DNA of 64,000 bases from Mycobacterium kyorinense (lineage in GTDB: Bacteria > Actinomycetota > Actinomycetes > Mycobacteriales > Mycobacteriaceae), in the NCBI RefSeq assembly GCF_002101735.1, contig NZ_LQPE01000103.1, forward strand, positions 1 through 64,000. Reading direction: 5' to 3'. Each line of letters starts with the position of its first letter. Within the stretch, counting starts at the first letter, position 1. Shown here in pieces: positions 37,468-45,998 of this stretch. The position numbers were made by a program, and so were the translations under genes. A model generated the notes under the pieces. That model did no database searches. It saw only the letters and a program-made list of their open reading frames with translations, and was not told where the DNA came from.

Positions 37468-38832
37468 CTACGGGTCCTCGTCGTCTTCGTCGTCTCTGAG
37501 CAATTTCTCCGGGTGGTGGTATTGGTTGGTGCGTGGTTGGCCGTGGTCGAGGTGGGGTGGTGGGATCCATTCGGTGTGGCCTTTGGCGTTTGTGCGGGTG
37601 GTCCAGCCGTTGTCGGCGAGCGGGTGGTGGCCGCCGCAGCCGAAGGTGAGGTCGTTGACGTCGGTGGTGTGGCGTGTGGCGTAGGGGGTGCAGTGGTGGG
37701 CTTCGCAGTGGTAGCCGGGTACCGGGCAGTTGGGGAAGCTGCAGCCGCGGTCCTTGGTGTAGAGCACAATCCGCTGCGCGGGTGAGGCGAGGCGTTTGGT
37801 GTGGTAGAGCGCCAGCGCTTTGCCGTTGTCGAAGATGGTCAAGTAGTGGTGGGCGTGGGAGGCCAGCCGGATTACATCGGACATGGGCAGCAGCGTGCCG
37901 CCGCCGGTGAGGCCGTGTCCTGCGCCGGTTTCGAGCTCTTGCAGTGTGGTGGTGACGATGATGCTGGCCGGCAACCCGTTGTGCTGGCCGAGGTTTCCGG
38001 AGGCCAGCAGTGCGCGTAGCCCGGCCAGCAGCCCGTCGTGGTTGCGTTGATGGGTTCCGCGGCTATCCCGCTGGGCCGCCTCGTCGGGGGCTGGCCCGTC
38101 GAGGACCGGGGCCGCATCGTCGGGGTTGCACATGCCCGGGGCGGCGAGTTTGGCCCAGACCGCTTCGATGGTGGCGCGCAGCTGCGGGGTGATCCAGCCG
38201 CTCAGCGCTGACATGCCGTCGTGTTGCTGGCGGCCCAGGGTGAGGCCGCGCCGGCGGGCCCGGTCGTCGTCGGTGAAATCGCCGTCGGGGTTCAGGCAGT
38301 CCATCAGCCTGTCGGCCAGCTTGGATAGGTCGTCGGGGCGATGCTGCCCGGCCAGTTCGGCCAGATGGGCTTCGGCCTGTTCGGCGGTTTCGGCGTCGAC
38401 GGCCTCGGGCAGCCGGTGCATGAAGCCGCGGATCACCGCCACATGGGCGGCCCCGATGGCGCCGGCGCGTTGGGCGGCGGCGGTGGCGGGCAACCGCGGC
38501 GCCAAGGGCTCGCCGGTCATCGCCTGGCGCGGGGCGAGGTCTTTGGCGTCGTGGATGCGCCGGCTGGCCTCGGCCGGGGTGATGCGCAGCCGCTCGGCCA
38601 GCGCAAAGCGCAGTGTGCCGCCCAGCTCGGTTTCGCTGGCTTGTTCGGCGAGCTGGTTGACCAGGGGGTGCTCGATCGCGGGCAGCCGGCGGCGCACCGT
38701 TTCGCAGCGTTCCAGCAGCGCCAAAACTTCCGGGGTGGTCAGCACGTCGAAGGACAGGTCGAGGGCGCGTTTGAGGTCGGCTTCGAGCGCGTCGAAGACC
38801 TCGACGATCTCTTCCCGGCAACTCGAACGCAT
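37468..38832 (-). CDS. 13E12-family DUF222/HNH endonuclease-like protein (REP13E12)
   Basis: The product is 454 aa, complete. The DUF222 region is about 1-330. A C-terminal HNH motif with paired cysteines follows: [21 protein letters not shown], then [20 protein letters not shown]. These are the REP13E12-type repeats known from M. tuberculosis, where one copy is the phiRv1 attachment region. It converges on the FAD/Fe-S gene with a four-bp gap. A LexA box covers its start codon, so it is probably induced by DNA damage. Its role is thought to be mobile or selfish, without clear proof. Confidence 0.9.
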   Translation of the reverse strand: MRSSCREEIVEVFDALEADLKRALDLSFDVLTTPEVLALLERCETVRRRLPAIEHPLVNQLAEQASETELGGTLRFALAERLRITPAEASRRIHDAKDLAPRQAMTGEPLAPRLPATAAAQRAGAIGAAHVAVIRGFMHRLPEAVDAETAEQAEAHLAELAGQHRPDDLSKLADRLMDCLNPDGDFTDDDRARRRGLTLGRQQHDGMSALSGWITPQLRATIEAVWAKLAAPGMCNPDDAAPVLDGPAPDEAAQRDSRGTHQRNHDGLLAGLRALLASGNLGQHNGLPASIIVTTTLQELETGAGHGLTGGGTLLPMSDVIRLASHAHHYLTIFDNGKALALYHTKRLASPAQRIVLYTKDRGCSFPNCPVPGYHCEAHHCTPYATRHTTDVNDLTFGCGGHHPLADNGWTTRTNAKGHTEWIPPPHLDHGQPRTNQYHHPEKLLRDDEDDEDP

Positions 38833-38838
38833 GTTCGA
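38823..38838 (-). promoter_or_regulatory. LexA (SOS) box over the 13E12 start codon
   Basis: TCGAAC-GCAT-GTTCGA is a perfect copy of the mycobacterial SOS consensus TCGAAC-N4-GTTCGA. The start ATG (38830-38832) lies inside it, so LexA binding would block transcription or initiation. The remainder of the gap to 38943 holds nothing supportable. Confidence 0.8.
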
Positions 38839-38943
38839 ATGCTATCACGCGCGCCGAACAAGCGCCACCACGATCCACAACCAAAACCACAGTGGCGCAA
38901 GTGATCCACGGTGGCTATTGGGACAGAAGATCAGTCCGACTGC

Positions 38944-39954
38944 TTAAAGCCGGCGTTGGCCCCAACTCGACGCGGCAAACAGGCTCGCCAGAAGACCGGC
39001 GCCCACCAACGACCGCCGATGGCGCGTCAGCCAGAACTGCGCGCTGTGCCCGTGTGACTGGTCGTCGAACACGCCATGCGCGCCATAATCCCTACCGCCC
39101 GGCCCGTCGGCGGGCTCCCACAGATTCGCCGAGCGATTCGGCTCGACCGTTTGATCGGTCTGCTGCGAGTCGTACCCGGTGCGCGCGAGGTATCGGTCCA
39201 ACAGCGCCGGGGCGATCCGCTGCCCCATGATCGTGCCGACTGTGCTCGCCCCGACCCAATACTGCTTGCGCCGCGGATGGTCAAGCGCATGCAGGACGCC
39301 ACGCGCCGCGACCTCGGGCTGATAGATCGGCGGCACCGGCTGCGGGTGCTTGTCCAAACGCGAAAGGACCCAAGAGAACTGGGGTGTGTTGACCGCCGGC
39401 ATCTGCACGATGGTGACCCGCACTTTGCTCTTCTCGTGCATCAACTCGGTTCGCAGCGACTCGGTGAAGCCGTTGATGGCGTGCTTGGCGCCGCAGTACG
39501 CCGACTGAAGCGGAATCGCACGCTCGCCCAACGCCGATCCCACTTGCACGATGACGCCGGAGTTGCGTGGCCGAAACCGCTTGAGCGCGACCATCGTCCC
39601 GTACACGAAGCCGAGGTAGCTGATCTCGGTCACCCGGCGGAACTCCTCCGGCTTGATTTCCGCGAACGGCGCGAACACCGAGCTGAATGCGACATTGATC
39701 CACGCGTCGATTGGTCCGAACCTTTCCTCGACGTGCTGGGCGGCCCGTTCCACGGCGTCGTAGTCCGAGACGTCGGTCGGAATGGCCAGCGCCTCACCGC
39801 CTGCCGCGCGCACATCGGCGGCGGCTCCGTCCAAGCCGGTCTCGCCGCGCGCCAGCAGGCCGACCCGGGCGCCCCGCTGGCCGAGTAACTGCGCGGTGGC
39901 GCGACCGATTCCGGCGCTTGCCCCGGTGACGACGACGACTTGTGAATTTCCCAT
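38944..39954 (-). CDS. short-chain dehydrogenase/reductase with C-terminal membrane helix
   Basis: The product is 336 aa. Rossmann motif TGASAGIG (10-17), catalytic S140, Y153 and K157 (SAYCGAK). The usual NNAG after strand 4 is INVAFSS, an unusual variant. Beyond the catalytic domain a 90-residue extension ends in a hydrophobic segment (SLVGAGLLASLFAASSWG) that may anchor it to the membrane. Mycobacterial members with this layout reduce ketones or aldehydes of unknown identity. It is divergent from the ArsR-like regulator, whose operator lies between. Confidence 0.85.
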   Translation of the reverse strand: MGNSQVVVVTGASAGIGRATAQLLGQRGARVGLLARGETGLDGAAADVRAAGGEALAIPTDVSDYDAVERAAQHVEERFGPIDAWINVAFSSVFAPFAEIKPEEFRRVTEISYLGFVYGTMVALKRFRPRNSGVIVQVGSALGERAIPLQSAYCGAKHAINGFTESLRTELMHEKSKVRVTIVQMPAVNTPQFSWVLSRLDKHPQPVPPIYQPEVAARGVLHALDHPRRKQYWVGASTVGTIMGQRIAPALLDRYLARTGYDSQQTDQTVEPNRSANLWEPADGPGGRDYGAHGVFDDQSHGHSAQFWLTRHRRSLVGAGLLASLFAASSWGQRRL

Positions 39955-39998
39955 GCCCTAACGGTGTCCCGATCCGGTGACGAGTAAACGTTAGTCCA

Positions 39999-40036
39999 CA
40001 CGAACCGTTGACAGTCACTTACCGTTCGTGCAGACT
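39999..40036 (+). promoter_or_regulatory. promoter and candidate operator of the ArsR-SRPBCC operon
   Basis: TTGACA at 40008-40013, a 17-bp spacer and CAGACT at 40031-40036 form a sigma-A-like promoter, with the -10 ending seven bases before the ATG at 40044 (leaderless). An inverted repeat CACGAAC (39999-40005) / GTTCGTG (40024-40030) with an 18-bp gap spans the -35 and spacer and fits an autorepressor site. Confidence 0.6.
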
Positions 40037-40043
40037 TACCGAC

Positions 40044-40361
40044 ATGGCCGCGTCGGCGGACGTCGTGTTGGATGCGTTGGGAGATCGCACCCGGCGCGCG
40101 ATCCTGGAAAAGCTGGCGGCGGGCCCGATTTCGGTTGGTCTGCTGGCCGACCAGTTGCCGGTGTCGCGCCCGGCTGTTTCCCAACACTTGCGGGTGCTCA
40201 AAGGCGCCGACCTCGTCGTCGAATCGGTCGCCGGCACCCGGCGGCTGTATCGCATCAACCAGTCGGGGCTGCGGGTCGTGCGCGACTACTTCGACCGGTT
40301 CTGGGAGACCACATTGGACAACTTCGCGATCCTGGCCGAAAGGAGCAAGGATGAGCACTGA
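40044..40361 (+). CDS. ArsR-family winged-helix repressor
   Basis: The product is 105 aa. HTH: RRAILEKLAAGPISVGLLADQLPVSRPAVSQHLRVLKGADLV, with the recognition helix VSRPAVSQHLRVL, and a wing around GTRRLYRI. It lacks the paired Cys metal site of arsenical ArsR proteins, so it probably senses something else. Members of this subfamily sit directly upstream of SRPBCC genes and repress them, as here; the next gene starts 11 bp before its stop. Confidence 0.9.
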   Translation: MAASADVVLDALGDRTRRAILEKLAAGPISVGLLADQLPVSRPAVSQHLRVLKGADLVVESVAGTRRLYRINQSGLRVVRDYFDRFWETTLDNFAILAERSKDEH

Positions 40362-40833
40362 ATCCACCGTCGTCGAGGTTTCCCGTTCGCTGAGTGTGCC
40401 ACTCGCGCAGGCCCGGGCCTTCGAGCTGTTCACCGCACGGATGACCGACTTCTGGCCCAAGGAACACTCGATCGGGAACTCCGAGCTCGCCGAAGTGGTC
40501 GTCGAACCCTACGGCGGCGGGCGCTGGTTCGAGCGCGGCGTCGACGGCAGCGAATGCCAGTGGGGCCGGGTGGCATCCTGGGAGCCGCCCCGAAAAGTCG
40601 TGCTGCTCTGGCAGATTGGCGCCGACTGGCAATTCGACCCGGATTTCGAAACCGAGGTCGAGGTGACGTTCACCCCGGAAGGCGCGGACCGCACGCGACT
40701 GGATCTGTGTCACCGCAACCTGCAACGCTACGGCGACCACACCGAGCAGATGCGGGCGATCTTCGACGATCCGGCCGGTTGGACCGGCACTCTGGCGAAT
40801 TTCGCCGACCTCGTCACCGGTGCGGTGCAATGA
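40351..40833 (+). CDS. SRPBCC (AHSA1/START-like) protein
   Basis: The product is 160 aa from the ATG after AAAGGAG. It has the SRPBCC fold pattern: VSRSLSVPLAQARAFELFTA, a long middle with FEVEVTF-like strands and a C-terminal helix (NFADLVTGAVQ). Ligand or stress-chaperone role unknown. Its overlap with the upstream ArsR gene and the ATGA overlap with the next gene indicate a tight operon. Confidence 0.87.
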   Translation: MSTESTVVEVSRSLSVPLAQARAFELFTARMTDFWPKEHSIGNSELAEVVVEPYGGGRWFERGVDGSECQWGRVASWEPPRKVVLLWQIGADWQFDPDFETEVEVTFTPEGADRTRLDLCHRNLQRYGDHTEQMRAIFDDPAGWTGTLANFADLVTGAVQ

Positions 40834-41456
40834 ACGACACGATGCAGATGGCCTGCGAGGAACGCGAGGACTTCGCGAAGCTGCTCGCCGGCCTCTCGCC
40901 CGCCCAATGGGAGCAGCCCACCCTGTGCGAGCGCTGGCGCGTGCGCGACGTCGTCGCCCACGTGCTCAGCTACGACGAGCTGAGCCGCTGGGAATCGGTG
41001 CGGCGCTTCCTCAAAGGCGGACTGGTGCCCGACCGCGTCAACGCAATCGGCGTCGCCGAGTACGCCACCCGCTCGCCCGAACAACTCACCGAGCTGATGC
41101 GTGCCTGTATCCCTCCCCGCGGCTTGATGTCGGCATTCGGCGGCATGCCCGCGCTCGTAGACGGCACAATCCACCAGCAGGACATTCGACGGCCGCTGGG
41201 TATCCCGCGCGCCATCCCGCCCCATCGCCTGCAACGGGTGTTGGACTTCGCGTTGCGTGCTCCCGCGGTGCGGGGCGCGTGGCGGGCCCGAGGCCTGCGC
41301 CTGGTTGCCACCGATCTGGATTGGTCGCACGGCGGCGGACCCGAAGTCAGCGGTCCGGGGGAGGCGCTACTGATGGCGATGGCAGCCCGGCCGGACGCGC
41401 TCAACCAGCTCAGTGGAGCAGGGAAAGAGGTTCTGGCCCAACGCATTAGCCGCTAG
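40830..41456 (+). CDS. maleylpyruvate-isomerase-type (mycothiol-dependent, DinB-like) protein
   Basis: The product is 208 aa, starting with an ATG that overlaps the previous stop. N-terminal DinB-like region: LLAGLSPAQWEQPTLCERWRVRDVVAHVLSYDE, with His in VAHVLSY near 45 and the invariant W, typical of the metal-dependent MPI/TIGR03083 family that uses mycothiol. A HQQDIRRPLG block supplies further metal ligands. The substrate is unknown. It is the third gene of the ArsR-controlled operon. Confidence 0.82.
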   Translation: MNDTMQMACEEREDFAKLLAGLSPAQWEQPTLCERWRVRDVVAHVLSYDELSRWESVRRFLKGGLVPDRVNAIGVAEYATRSPEQLTELMRACIPPRGLMSAFGGMPALVDGTIHQQDIRRPLGIPRAIPPHRLQRVLDFALRAPAVRGAWRARGLRLVATDLDWSHGGGPEVSGPGEALLMAMAARPDALNQLSGAGKEVLAQRISR

Positions 41457-41468
41457 GCGGAAAAGGCT

Positions 41469-41903
41469 TTACCAGTCAGCCGATGTCGACAGCGCCGCGT
41501 CCACGGTGTCGTCGACGGGCAGCAGCCCACTGAGCCCGCATGCGCCGACGATCCTGGCGACACCCGGCTGACTGCTGACCAAACGCAGTTCGACGCCGCG
41601 CCTCCGGCAGCGCTCGGCCTCCTCGGCGAGGACCGCAAATGCGCAGCAGCCCATGAAATCCAGGCCGCTGGTGTCGATGACCAGCGCACCGGGTGGGAAC
41701 GCGGCGGCGCCGGCCTCGCTGAGCAGGTGACGCCAGGTGGCTTCGTTCGAGGCGTCCACCTCGCCTCCGGCATGGACGACGAGTGCTGGGCCGGTTCGCT
41801 CGACGGTGGTCCGCAGCGTGCTGTGCGCATCGGCCAACTCGGAGACCAGCCGACTGCTCAACATCATGTGGCTAAATGATGCTTCGGCGGTGGCAAAGTT
41901 CAT
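41469..41903 (-). CDS. STAS-domain protein (Rv2638-like), canonical phospho-Ser replaced
   Basis: The product is 144 aa, single STAS domain. The strand-helix motif usually reading D-x-SG-x-FMDSSG reads IDTSGLDFMGCCAF here: Asp to Gly and Ser to Cys at the phosphoacceptor region. An RsbV-type cycle would therefore not be possible at that site. The Shine-Dalgarno AAAGGAG is six bases upstream of the ATG. Its homologue Rv2638 is described as an anti-anti-sigma-type protein. It is convergent with the ArsR operon across a 12-bp gap. Confidence 0.85.
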   Translation of the reverse strand: MNFATAEASFSHMMLSSRLVSELADAHSTLRTTVERTGPALVVHAGGEVDASNEATWRHLLSEAGAAAFPPGALVIDTSGLDFMGCCAFAVLAEEAERCRRRGVELRLVSSQPGVARIVGACGLSGLLPVDDTVDAALSTSADW

Positions 41904-42071
41904 GGTGAACTCCTTTCGATCGGCGCTGCGCGCCGCGAAGGATGCCCGCCCTACGTGCCTGAAGACAGACGATGCATTTTTGGATCACATTCATATAACA
42001 CCAGTTCAACCGCCCTGTCCATGGCCAGTTTCCTAAGAATCGAGCAGATGCCCTGGTCGCGCGGCCGTCGA
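41904..42071. other. intergenic region upstream of the STAS gene
   Basis: No gene is visible. The bases next to the STAS start form a GGCGCTGCGCGCCG hairpin upstream of the Shine-Dalgarno. The stretch 41970-42005 is A/T-rich and could hold a promoter, but no single -10 stands out. Confidence 0.4.
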
Positions 42072-42728
42072 CTAGGCGGACGTCGGGTCCGATTCCTCGC
42101 TGTGCTCGGCCTCGTACTCCGCGATGGCTCGGGCAGTTCGTTTTCTCAGCAGGATCGCGGCGATCGTGCCGCCCACCACGGCGACCGCCAAGGCAACCCA
42201 GGAAAATCGCTCGAGCCAGCGTTCGGCCGCGATACCGGCGTAGTAGATCACCGCGGTGGTGCCGCCCGCCCAGCACACCGCGCCGGAAACATTCGCAAGC
42301 AGGAACCGCGGATACGGCATTTTCAACGCACCCGCCAACGGTCCGGCGAAGATCCGCAACAGCGCGATGAACCGGCCGAAAAACACCGCGTGCGAGCCCC
42401 ATCGGTTGAAAATCCGCTCCGCGAGGCCGACGTGCCCGGGACCGAAGTGCCGCGGAAACCGGCGGCCCAGCCAGTCGAAAAGCGGCATGCCGAACCGCCG
42501 GCCGATCGTATAGCCGATCGAGTCACCGACAGCGGCGCCGATCACGCCGGCCGCGCCGACGCCGAGCGGGTTGACCGCCAGCTCATGGCGTGACGACAGC
42601 AGCGCCGCGGTGACCAGAACGATTTCGCCGGGCAGCGGGATCCCCAGGCTCTCCATCCCGACCACGCCGGCGACGATCAAATACACCGTCAGCGGCGGGA
42701 TCGACTGCAGCAGAGCGTCGACACTCAT
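42072..42728 (-). CDS. DedA/SNARE-associated-family membrane protein (Rv2637-like)
   Basis: The product is 218 aa. Core DedA signature: ESLGIPLPGEIVL (early) and GRRFPRHFGPGHVGLAERIFNRWG followed by FFGRFIALLRIFAGPLAGAL, with four to five membrane segments. Family members are thought to be undecaprenyl-phosphate or lipid flippases. Its start overlaps the stop of the upstream HAD gene (ATGA). Confidence 0.92.
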   Translation of the reverse strand: MSVDALLQSIPPLTVYLIVAGVVGMESLGIPLPGEIVLVTAALLSSRHELAVNPLGVGAAGVIGAAVGDSIGYTIGRRFGMPLFDWLGRRFPRHFGPGHVGLAERIFNRWGSHAVFFGRFIALLRIFAGPLAGALKMPYPRFLLANVSGAVCWAGGTTAVIYYAGIAAERWLERFSWVALAVAVVGGTIAAILLRKRTARAIAEYEAEHSEESDPTSA

Positions 42729-43546
42729 GGGCGCGTCGCTTCAGGCAGGACGAAACGTTCGACCGCTTTCGCGAATCCGTCGCTGTCGTTGCTGTCGGTG
42801 ACCTCGTCGGCGGCCTTCTTCACCCTTTCGTCGGCGTTGCCCATCGCGATGGTCAGCCCGGAGTGCTTGAACATCAGGATGTCGTTGGGCATGTCGCCGA
42901 TCGTGGCGATCTGCTCGGGCGCGAGCTTGTATTGCGCCGCAAGATATTTCGCAACCGATCCTTTGTTGGCTTGCGGATGGGTGACGTCCAGGTAGTACGG
43001 CTGAGACGTCGACGCTGCAACGTGTTCCCCGAAGCGGTCCTGGACAGCCTTGGTGGCCGCCGCGACGGCGTCGTGATCGTCGCTCACCCCGACGATCTTG
43101 GCGACGGACTCGGTGTGGTCTTTGACGTCCTGCATGACCTTGGGTTCGAACTGCACGGTTTTCGTTTCCCGGTCCACGTGTGAGCCGTTCGGATCGGGGA
43201 CAAACCAGTCGGCGCCTTGGTAGATCCACACGTCGAGGTCGAACGAGCCGATCACGTCGGCGATCGGGGCGACGAGGTCGTCGGGGAGCACCCTCTGTTC
43301 GATGACGGTCATGTCGGGCTTGACGAAGATACCGCCGTTGAAGCCGGCGATCGGCGTTTGCAAGTCCAGGGCATCGACCAGCATTGCCATGCCCTTGGGC
43401 GGACGTCCGCTGGTGACGGCGAACAGAACGTCGGCGTCGTGCAACTTGTGCACCGCCTCGATCGCCGCATCCGTCAGCCGCTTTTGTTGGTCCACCAGCG
43501 TTCCGTCGACATCGGCGAGCAGTAGACGAATTCGATCGGTGGCCAC
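42725..43546 (-). CDS. Cof-type HAD-superfamily phosphatase
   Basis: The product is 273 aa. Motif I DVDGTL (12-17, the nucleophile is the first Asp), motif II TSGRPP, motif III Lys in ANKGS and motif IV GDMPNDILMF. The C2-type cap lies between motifs II and III. This family dephosphorylates sugar phosphates or flavin precursors; the substrate is unknown. Cytosolic. The mycobacterial neighbour order (HAD, DedA, STAS) agrees with the Rv2638-Rv2637 region. Confidence 0.9.
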   Translation of the reverse strand: MATDRIRLLLADVDGTLVDQQKRLTDAAIEAVHKLHDADVLFAVTSGRPPKGMAMLVDALDLQTPIAGFNGGIFVKPDMTVIEQRVLPDDLVAPIADVIGSFDLDVWIYQGADWFVPDPNGSHVDRETKTVQFEPKVMQDVKDHTESVAKIVGVSDDHDAVAAATKAVQDRFGEHVAASTSQPYYLDVTHPQANKGSVAKYLAAQYKLAPEQIATIGDMPNDILMFKHSGLTIAMGNADERVKKAADEVTDSNDSDGFAKAVERFVLPEATRP

Positions 43547-43568
43547 CCGACCGATGGTAGCCAGCCGG

Positions 43569-44223
43569 TCAGGCGACCCGGGACAACAGCTGTTGACGGC
43601 GGGTGGACGCCCAGTCGGCCATGTCGATTCCGCTCTCGACGTCGCACGCCGTCATCAGCAGCGCCGCCCGCGGAACCACCGCCAGGCCGTAATCACAGGT
43701 ACGCCCGGGCGCGTTCATCGCCCAGACCAGCACGCCGTCGCCCGCCACGGCGAACCGGCTCAGCCGCATCGGTGCGGAGTCGCCGGTGGGCGCCACGCCG
43801 ACGGCTTCGCTGTTGCAGGCGGACACCGTGCTGAAGCCATTCCACACCACGTCATGCGGATCCAGCGGTCTGCCGTAGACGTCGACCGATTCGGCATAGA
43901 TAGAGCGCCGAGCTGCCGACACGGTAGGACGCATCGGCGTGATCGGAGGCGTTGATCGGCAGCAGCGGGGAGCCCTTGAACGCCAGGGCCGCCACGCATT
44001 CCGGCGGGTGGGCGCCGGCGAAGAGCTCGTCACCGCGTGAAGCCGTTGTCGCGGGACCCATCGGCGTGTGGTCGCCGTCGTGCAGCAGGAGGTCACGCGC
44101 CGACGGCAGCGGCTTGTGCGGTGCGGGAGGTGGACCCGGCACCGTCGTCGGGTGTCCAGCCACCGACGTCGTGCAGGCCGCCAGCATCACTGCGAGGCCG
44201 GCTACCCATGATTTCGCGGCCAT
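43569..44223 (-). pseudogene. sensor-domain lipoprotein (PknH-extracellular-like), frameshifted by a 4-bp duplication
   Basis: Two frames make one protein. Frame one from the ATG at 44223: signal peptide with lipobox LAAC, then a PPECVAALAFKGSPLLPINA sensor block. Frame two starts within AESVDVYGRPLD and ends TCDYGLAVVPRAALLMTACD and SRVA at 43569. The DNA at 43896-43903 is ATAGATAG; deleting one ATAG unit joins the frames exactly and leaves 651 bases, or 216 residues. The domain resembles the secreted PknH_C-type sensor domains of mycobacteria. The truncated first frame ends about 35 codons before the normal end of the domain. Confidence 0.8.
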
Positions 44224-44537
44224 GCTGTTCGTACGCTACCGCAGGCACCGTCTCTGACATGCAGAAAAGAGCCGATGCGCAGCAGCGGGGTGCGGATAAC
44301 CTTCGCGTGAAGGTTAATGAAAGTCTTTCTGCCCCAAGGGCTTCCGTCGAGTTAACGGCTCCTGTGAGTTCGCTGCGCGATCTTGCGACCCGATAGCGCC
44401 GCGCCGGACCGGTCGGGTACCGTGTTCACGGCGCTGCACCGCATCTGCGTATAGTGTGGGCGCGTTTACTTGGGTTTTGCGAGATCGTGCGGGCACTATT
44501 GCCTGTTTATCTCCGTAATTGAGGAAGGATTGATGCC
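44224..44537. promoter_or_regulatory. intergenic region with candidate promoter for the Rieske-hemerythrin operon
   Basis: 314 bp without a gene. TTCACG at 44425-44430 and TATAGT at 44450-44455 with a 19-bp spacer could form a sigma-A promoter for the operon at 44538, leaving an 82-bp leader. AGGAAGG at 44522-44528 is a Shine-Dalgarno ten bases from the GTG. No SigF-type pair was found. Confidence 0.4.
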
Positions 44538-45503
44538 GTGGTCGAGGCCGCTCCGGAAAGTCGGTTGCAGAAGCGGGGGGCGCGGCTGCTGTCCTTCATC
44601 GGGCGTCAGGAGTGGCTGGATCGGCCCAGCTACCGGTTCGAGCATCTGCTCAGCTATGCCTTCAACGCGCTGGGCGGGGCCCGCGACCGAGTCTCCAACG
44701 CGCTGAACGGCGTTTGGCTCGGGCATCCGGTTCACCCGCCGCTGGCGTCGCTGACCAGTGGTGCGATCGGCACGACGGTGGGGTTGGACGCGCTCAGCCT
44801 GTTGCCGGGCCGGCCGAAATCGGAACTCATCGACGCGTCCCGGTTCGCTTCGCGTGCGCTGGGGCTCGGCATCCTGGCCAACCTGGGCTCGGCGGTCACC
44901 GGGGTGGCGGACTGGCAGCACACCCACGAGGAGGACCGCCGCATCGGCGCGGTGCACGGTCTGTTGAACCTGCTGGCGACGGGCCTGTATGTCGCGTCGT
45001 GGCTGGATCGGCGCCGGGGCCGGCACCGGCGCGGAATCGTGATCAGCGCTGTGGGTTACGCCATCACGGCCGGCAGCAGCTACATGGGCGGCGCTTTGGT
45101 GTTCGACTCGGGGATCGGCATCGACCAGTCCGGCCGACGGCTGCGCACGGCCGACTGGACACCGGTGTTGCCGGTGGAGTCGCTGAAGAACGGCAAGCCG
45201 CAACGCGTCGAGGTCGACGGGGTGGGTCTGGTGCTGTGCCGGACCGGCAGCAACGGGGAGGTCGCGGCGTTCGGCGAGTTCTGCCCGCACCTCGCCGCCC
45301 CGATGACCGACGGCTGGGTCGATCGCGGCCGGCTGGTGTGCCCGTGGCACGGCTCACGGTTCGACGTGTGCTCCGGCGAGGTGCTGCGAGGTCCCTCGGC
45401 GGCGCCGCTGCCGCGCTACCAGACGCGAATCAACGACGGGATGATCGAGTTGCGCGGCGACGGCCAGCACTCGCTCCCGGCAGGAGAAGGAGTGACCAAA
45501 TGA
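44538..45503 (+). CDS. DUF2231 membrane domain fused to a Rieske [2Fe-2S] domain
   Basis: The product is 321 aa from a GTG. The first 190 residues have about four membrane segments with GHPVHPPLASLTSGAIG, the DUF2231 signature, and DALSLLPG. The last 110 residues form a Rieske domain: CPH at FCPHLAAPMTDG and CPWH at VCPWHGSRFDV, supplying Cys/His pairs for one [2Fe-2S] cluster. The chain may pass electrons through the membrane to the next gene product. Its stop overlaps the hemerythrin start (ATGA). Confidence 0.88.
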   Translation: MVEAAPESRLQKRGARLLSFIGRQEWLDRPSYRFEHLLSYAFNALGGARDRVSNALNGVWLGHPVHPPLASLTSGAIGTTVGLDALSLLPGRPKSELIDASRFASRALGLGILANLGSAVTGVADWQHTHEEDRRIGAVHGLLNLLATGLYVASWLDRRRGRHRRGIVISAVGYAITAGSSYMGGALVFDSGIGIDQSGRRLRTADWTPVLPVESLKNGKPQRVEVDGVGLVLCRTGSNGEVAAFGEFCPHLAAPMTDGWVDRGRLVCPWHGSRFDVCSGEVLRGPSAAPLPRYQTRINDGMIELRGDGQHSLPAGEGVTK

Positions 45504-45985
45504 ACGCCTACACCGTGTTGCAAGATCACCACAAGACGCTCAAGGGGCTGGTGAAGAAGATCTACTCGACGCCGGCGAGCGCCCCGGAACGTCAGGACTA
45601 CCTCGACGATCTGCTCGTCGAACTCGACATCCACTTTCGCATCGAGGACGACATCTACTATCCGGCGTTGGCCGCGGCCAGTACCTTGATCGCAATTGCG
45701 CACGCCGAGCATCGGCAGGTCATCGACCAGCTCTCGGTGCTGCTGCGCACCCCGCCGAGCGCGCCGACCTACGAGGACGAATGGCATTCGTTCGCAACGG
45801 TTTTGGAAGCGCACGCCGACGAGGAGGAGCGCGACATGATCCCGGTGCCACCGTCGGTGAAGATCAGCGACGCGGAACTGGTCGAGCTGGGCGACAAGAT
45901 GGCAGCCCGCATCGAGGAGTTGCGCGAATCCACCGCGCACCGGCTGCGGGTGAAGGGCCGCAAGTCGCTGCTGCGGGCGCTGTAG
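45500..45985 (+). CDS. hemerythrin-like di-iron protein (Rv2633c-like)
   Basis: The product is 161 aa. It matches Rv2633c closely from memory, an HLP protein reported with catalase-like activity. Di-iron ligands: His in LQDHHKTLKG, HFRIEDD (HxxxE), AHAEHRQV (HxxH) and AHADEEERD. A C-terminal arm follows the four-helix bundle (ITDAEL-type segment KISDAELVELGDKMAARIEEL). It is coupled to the Rieske protein, suggesting an electron donor-acceptor pair. Cytosolic. Confidence 0.92.
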   Translation: MNAYTVLQDHHKTLKGLVKKIYSTPASAPERQDYLDDLLVELDIHFRIEDDIYYPALAAASTLIAIAHAEHRQVIDQLSVLLRTPPSAPTYEDEWHSFATVLEAHADEEERDMIPVPPSVKISDAELVELGDKMAARIEELRESTAHRLRVKGRKSLLRAL

Positions 45986-45998
45986 TTTCGAATTCTGC

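Noticed and set aside
37046..38117. Plus-strand frames over the 13E12 gene (37405-37785 and others)
   Set aside because: They are shadows of the minus-strand DUF222/HNH gene, which carries recognisable HNH motifs.
42016..42041. GGAAAC-N-GTT pattern toward the STAS gene as an ECF (SigE/SigH) promoter
   Set aside because: The -35 and -10 match is partial and the spacing of about 19 bp is at the edge; too weak to list.
44414..44418. GGGTA upstream of the Rieske gene as SigF -10
   Set aside because: The -35 position has no GTTT, so only the TATAGT promoter was kept, with low confidence.
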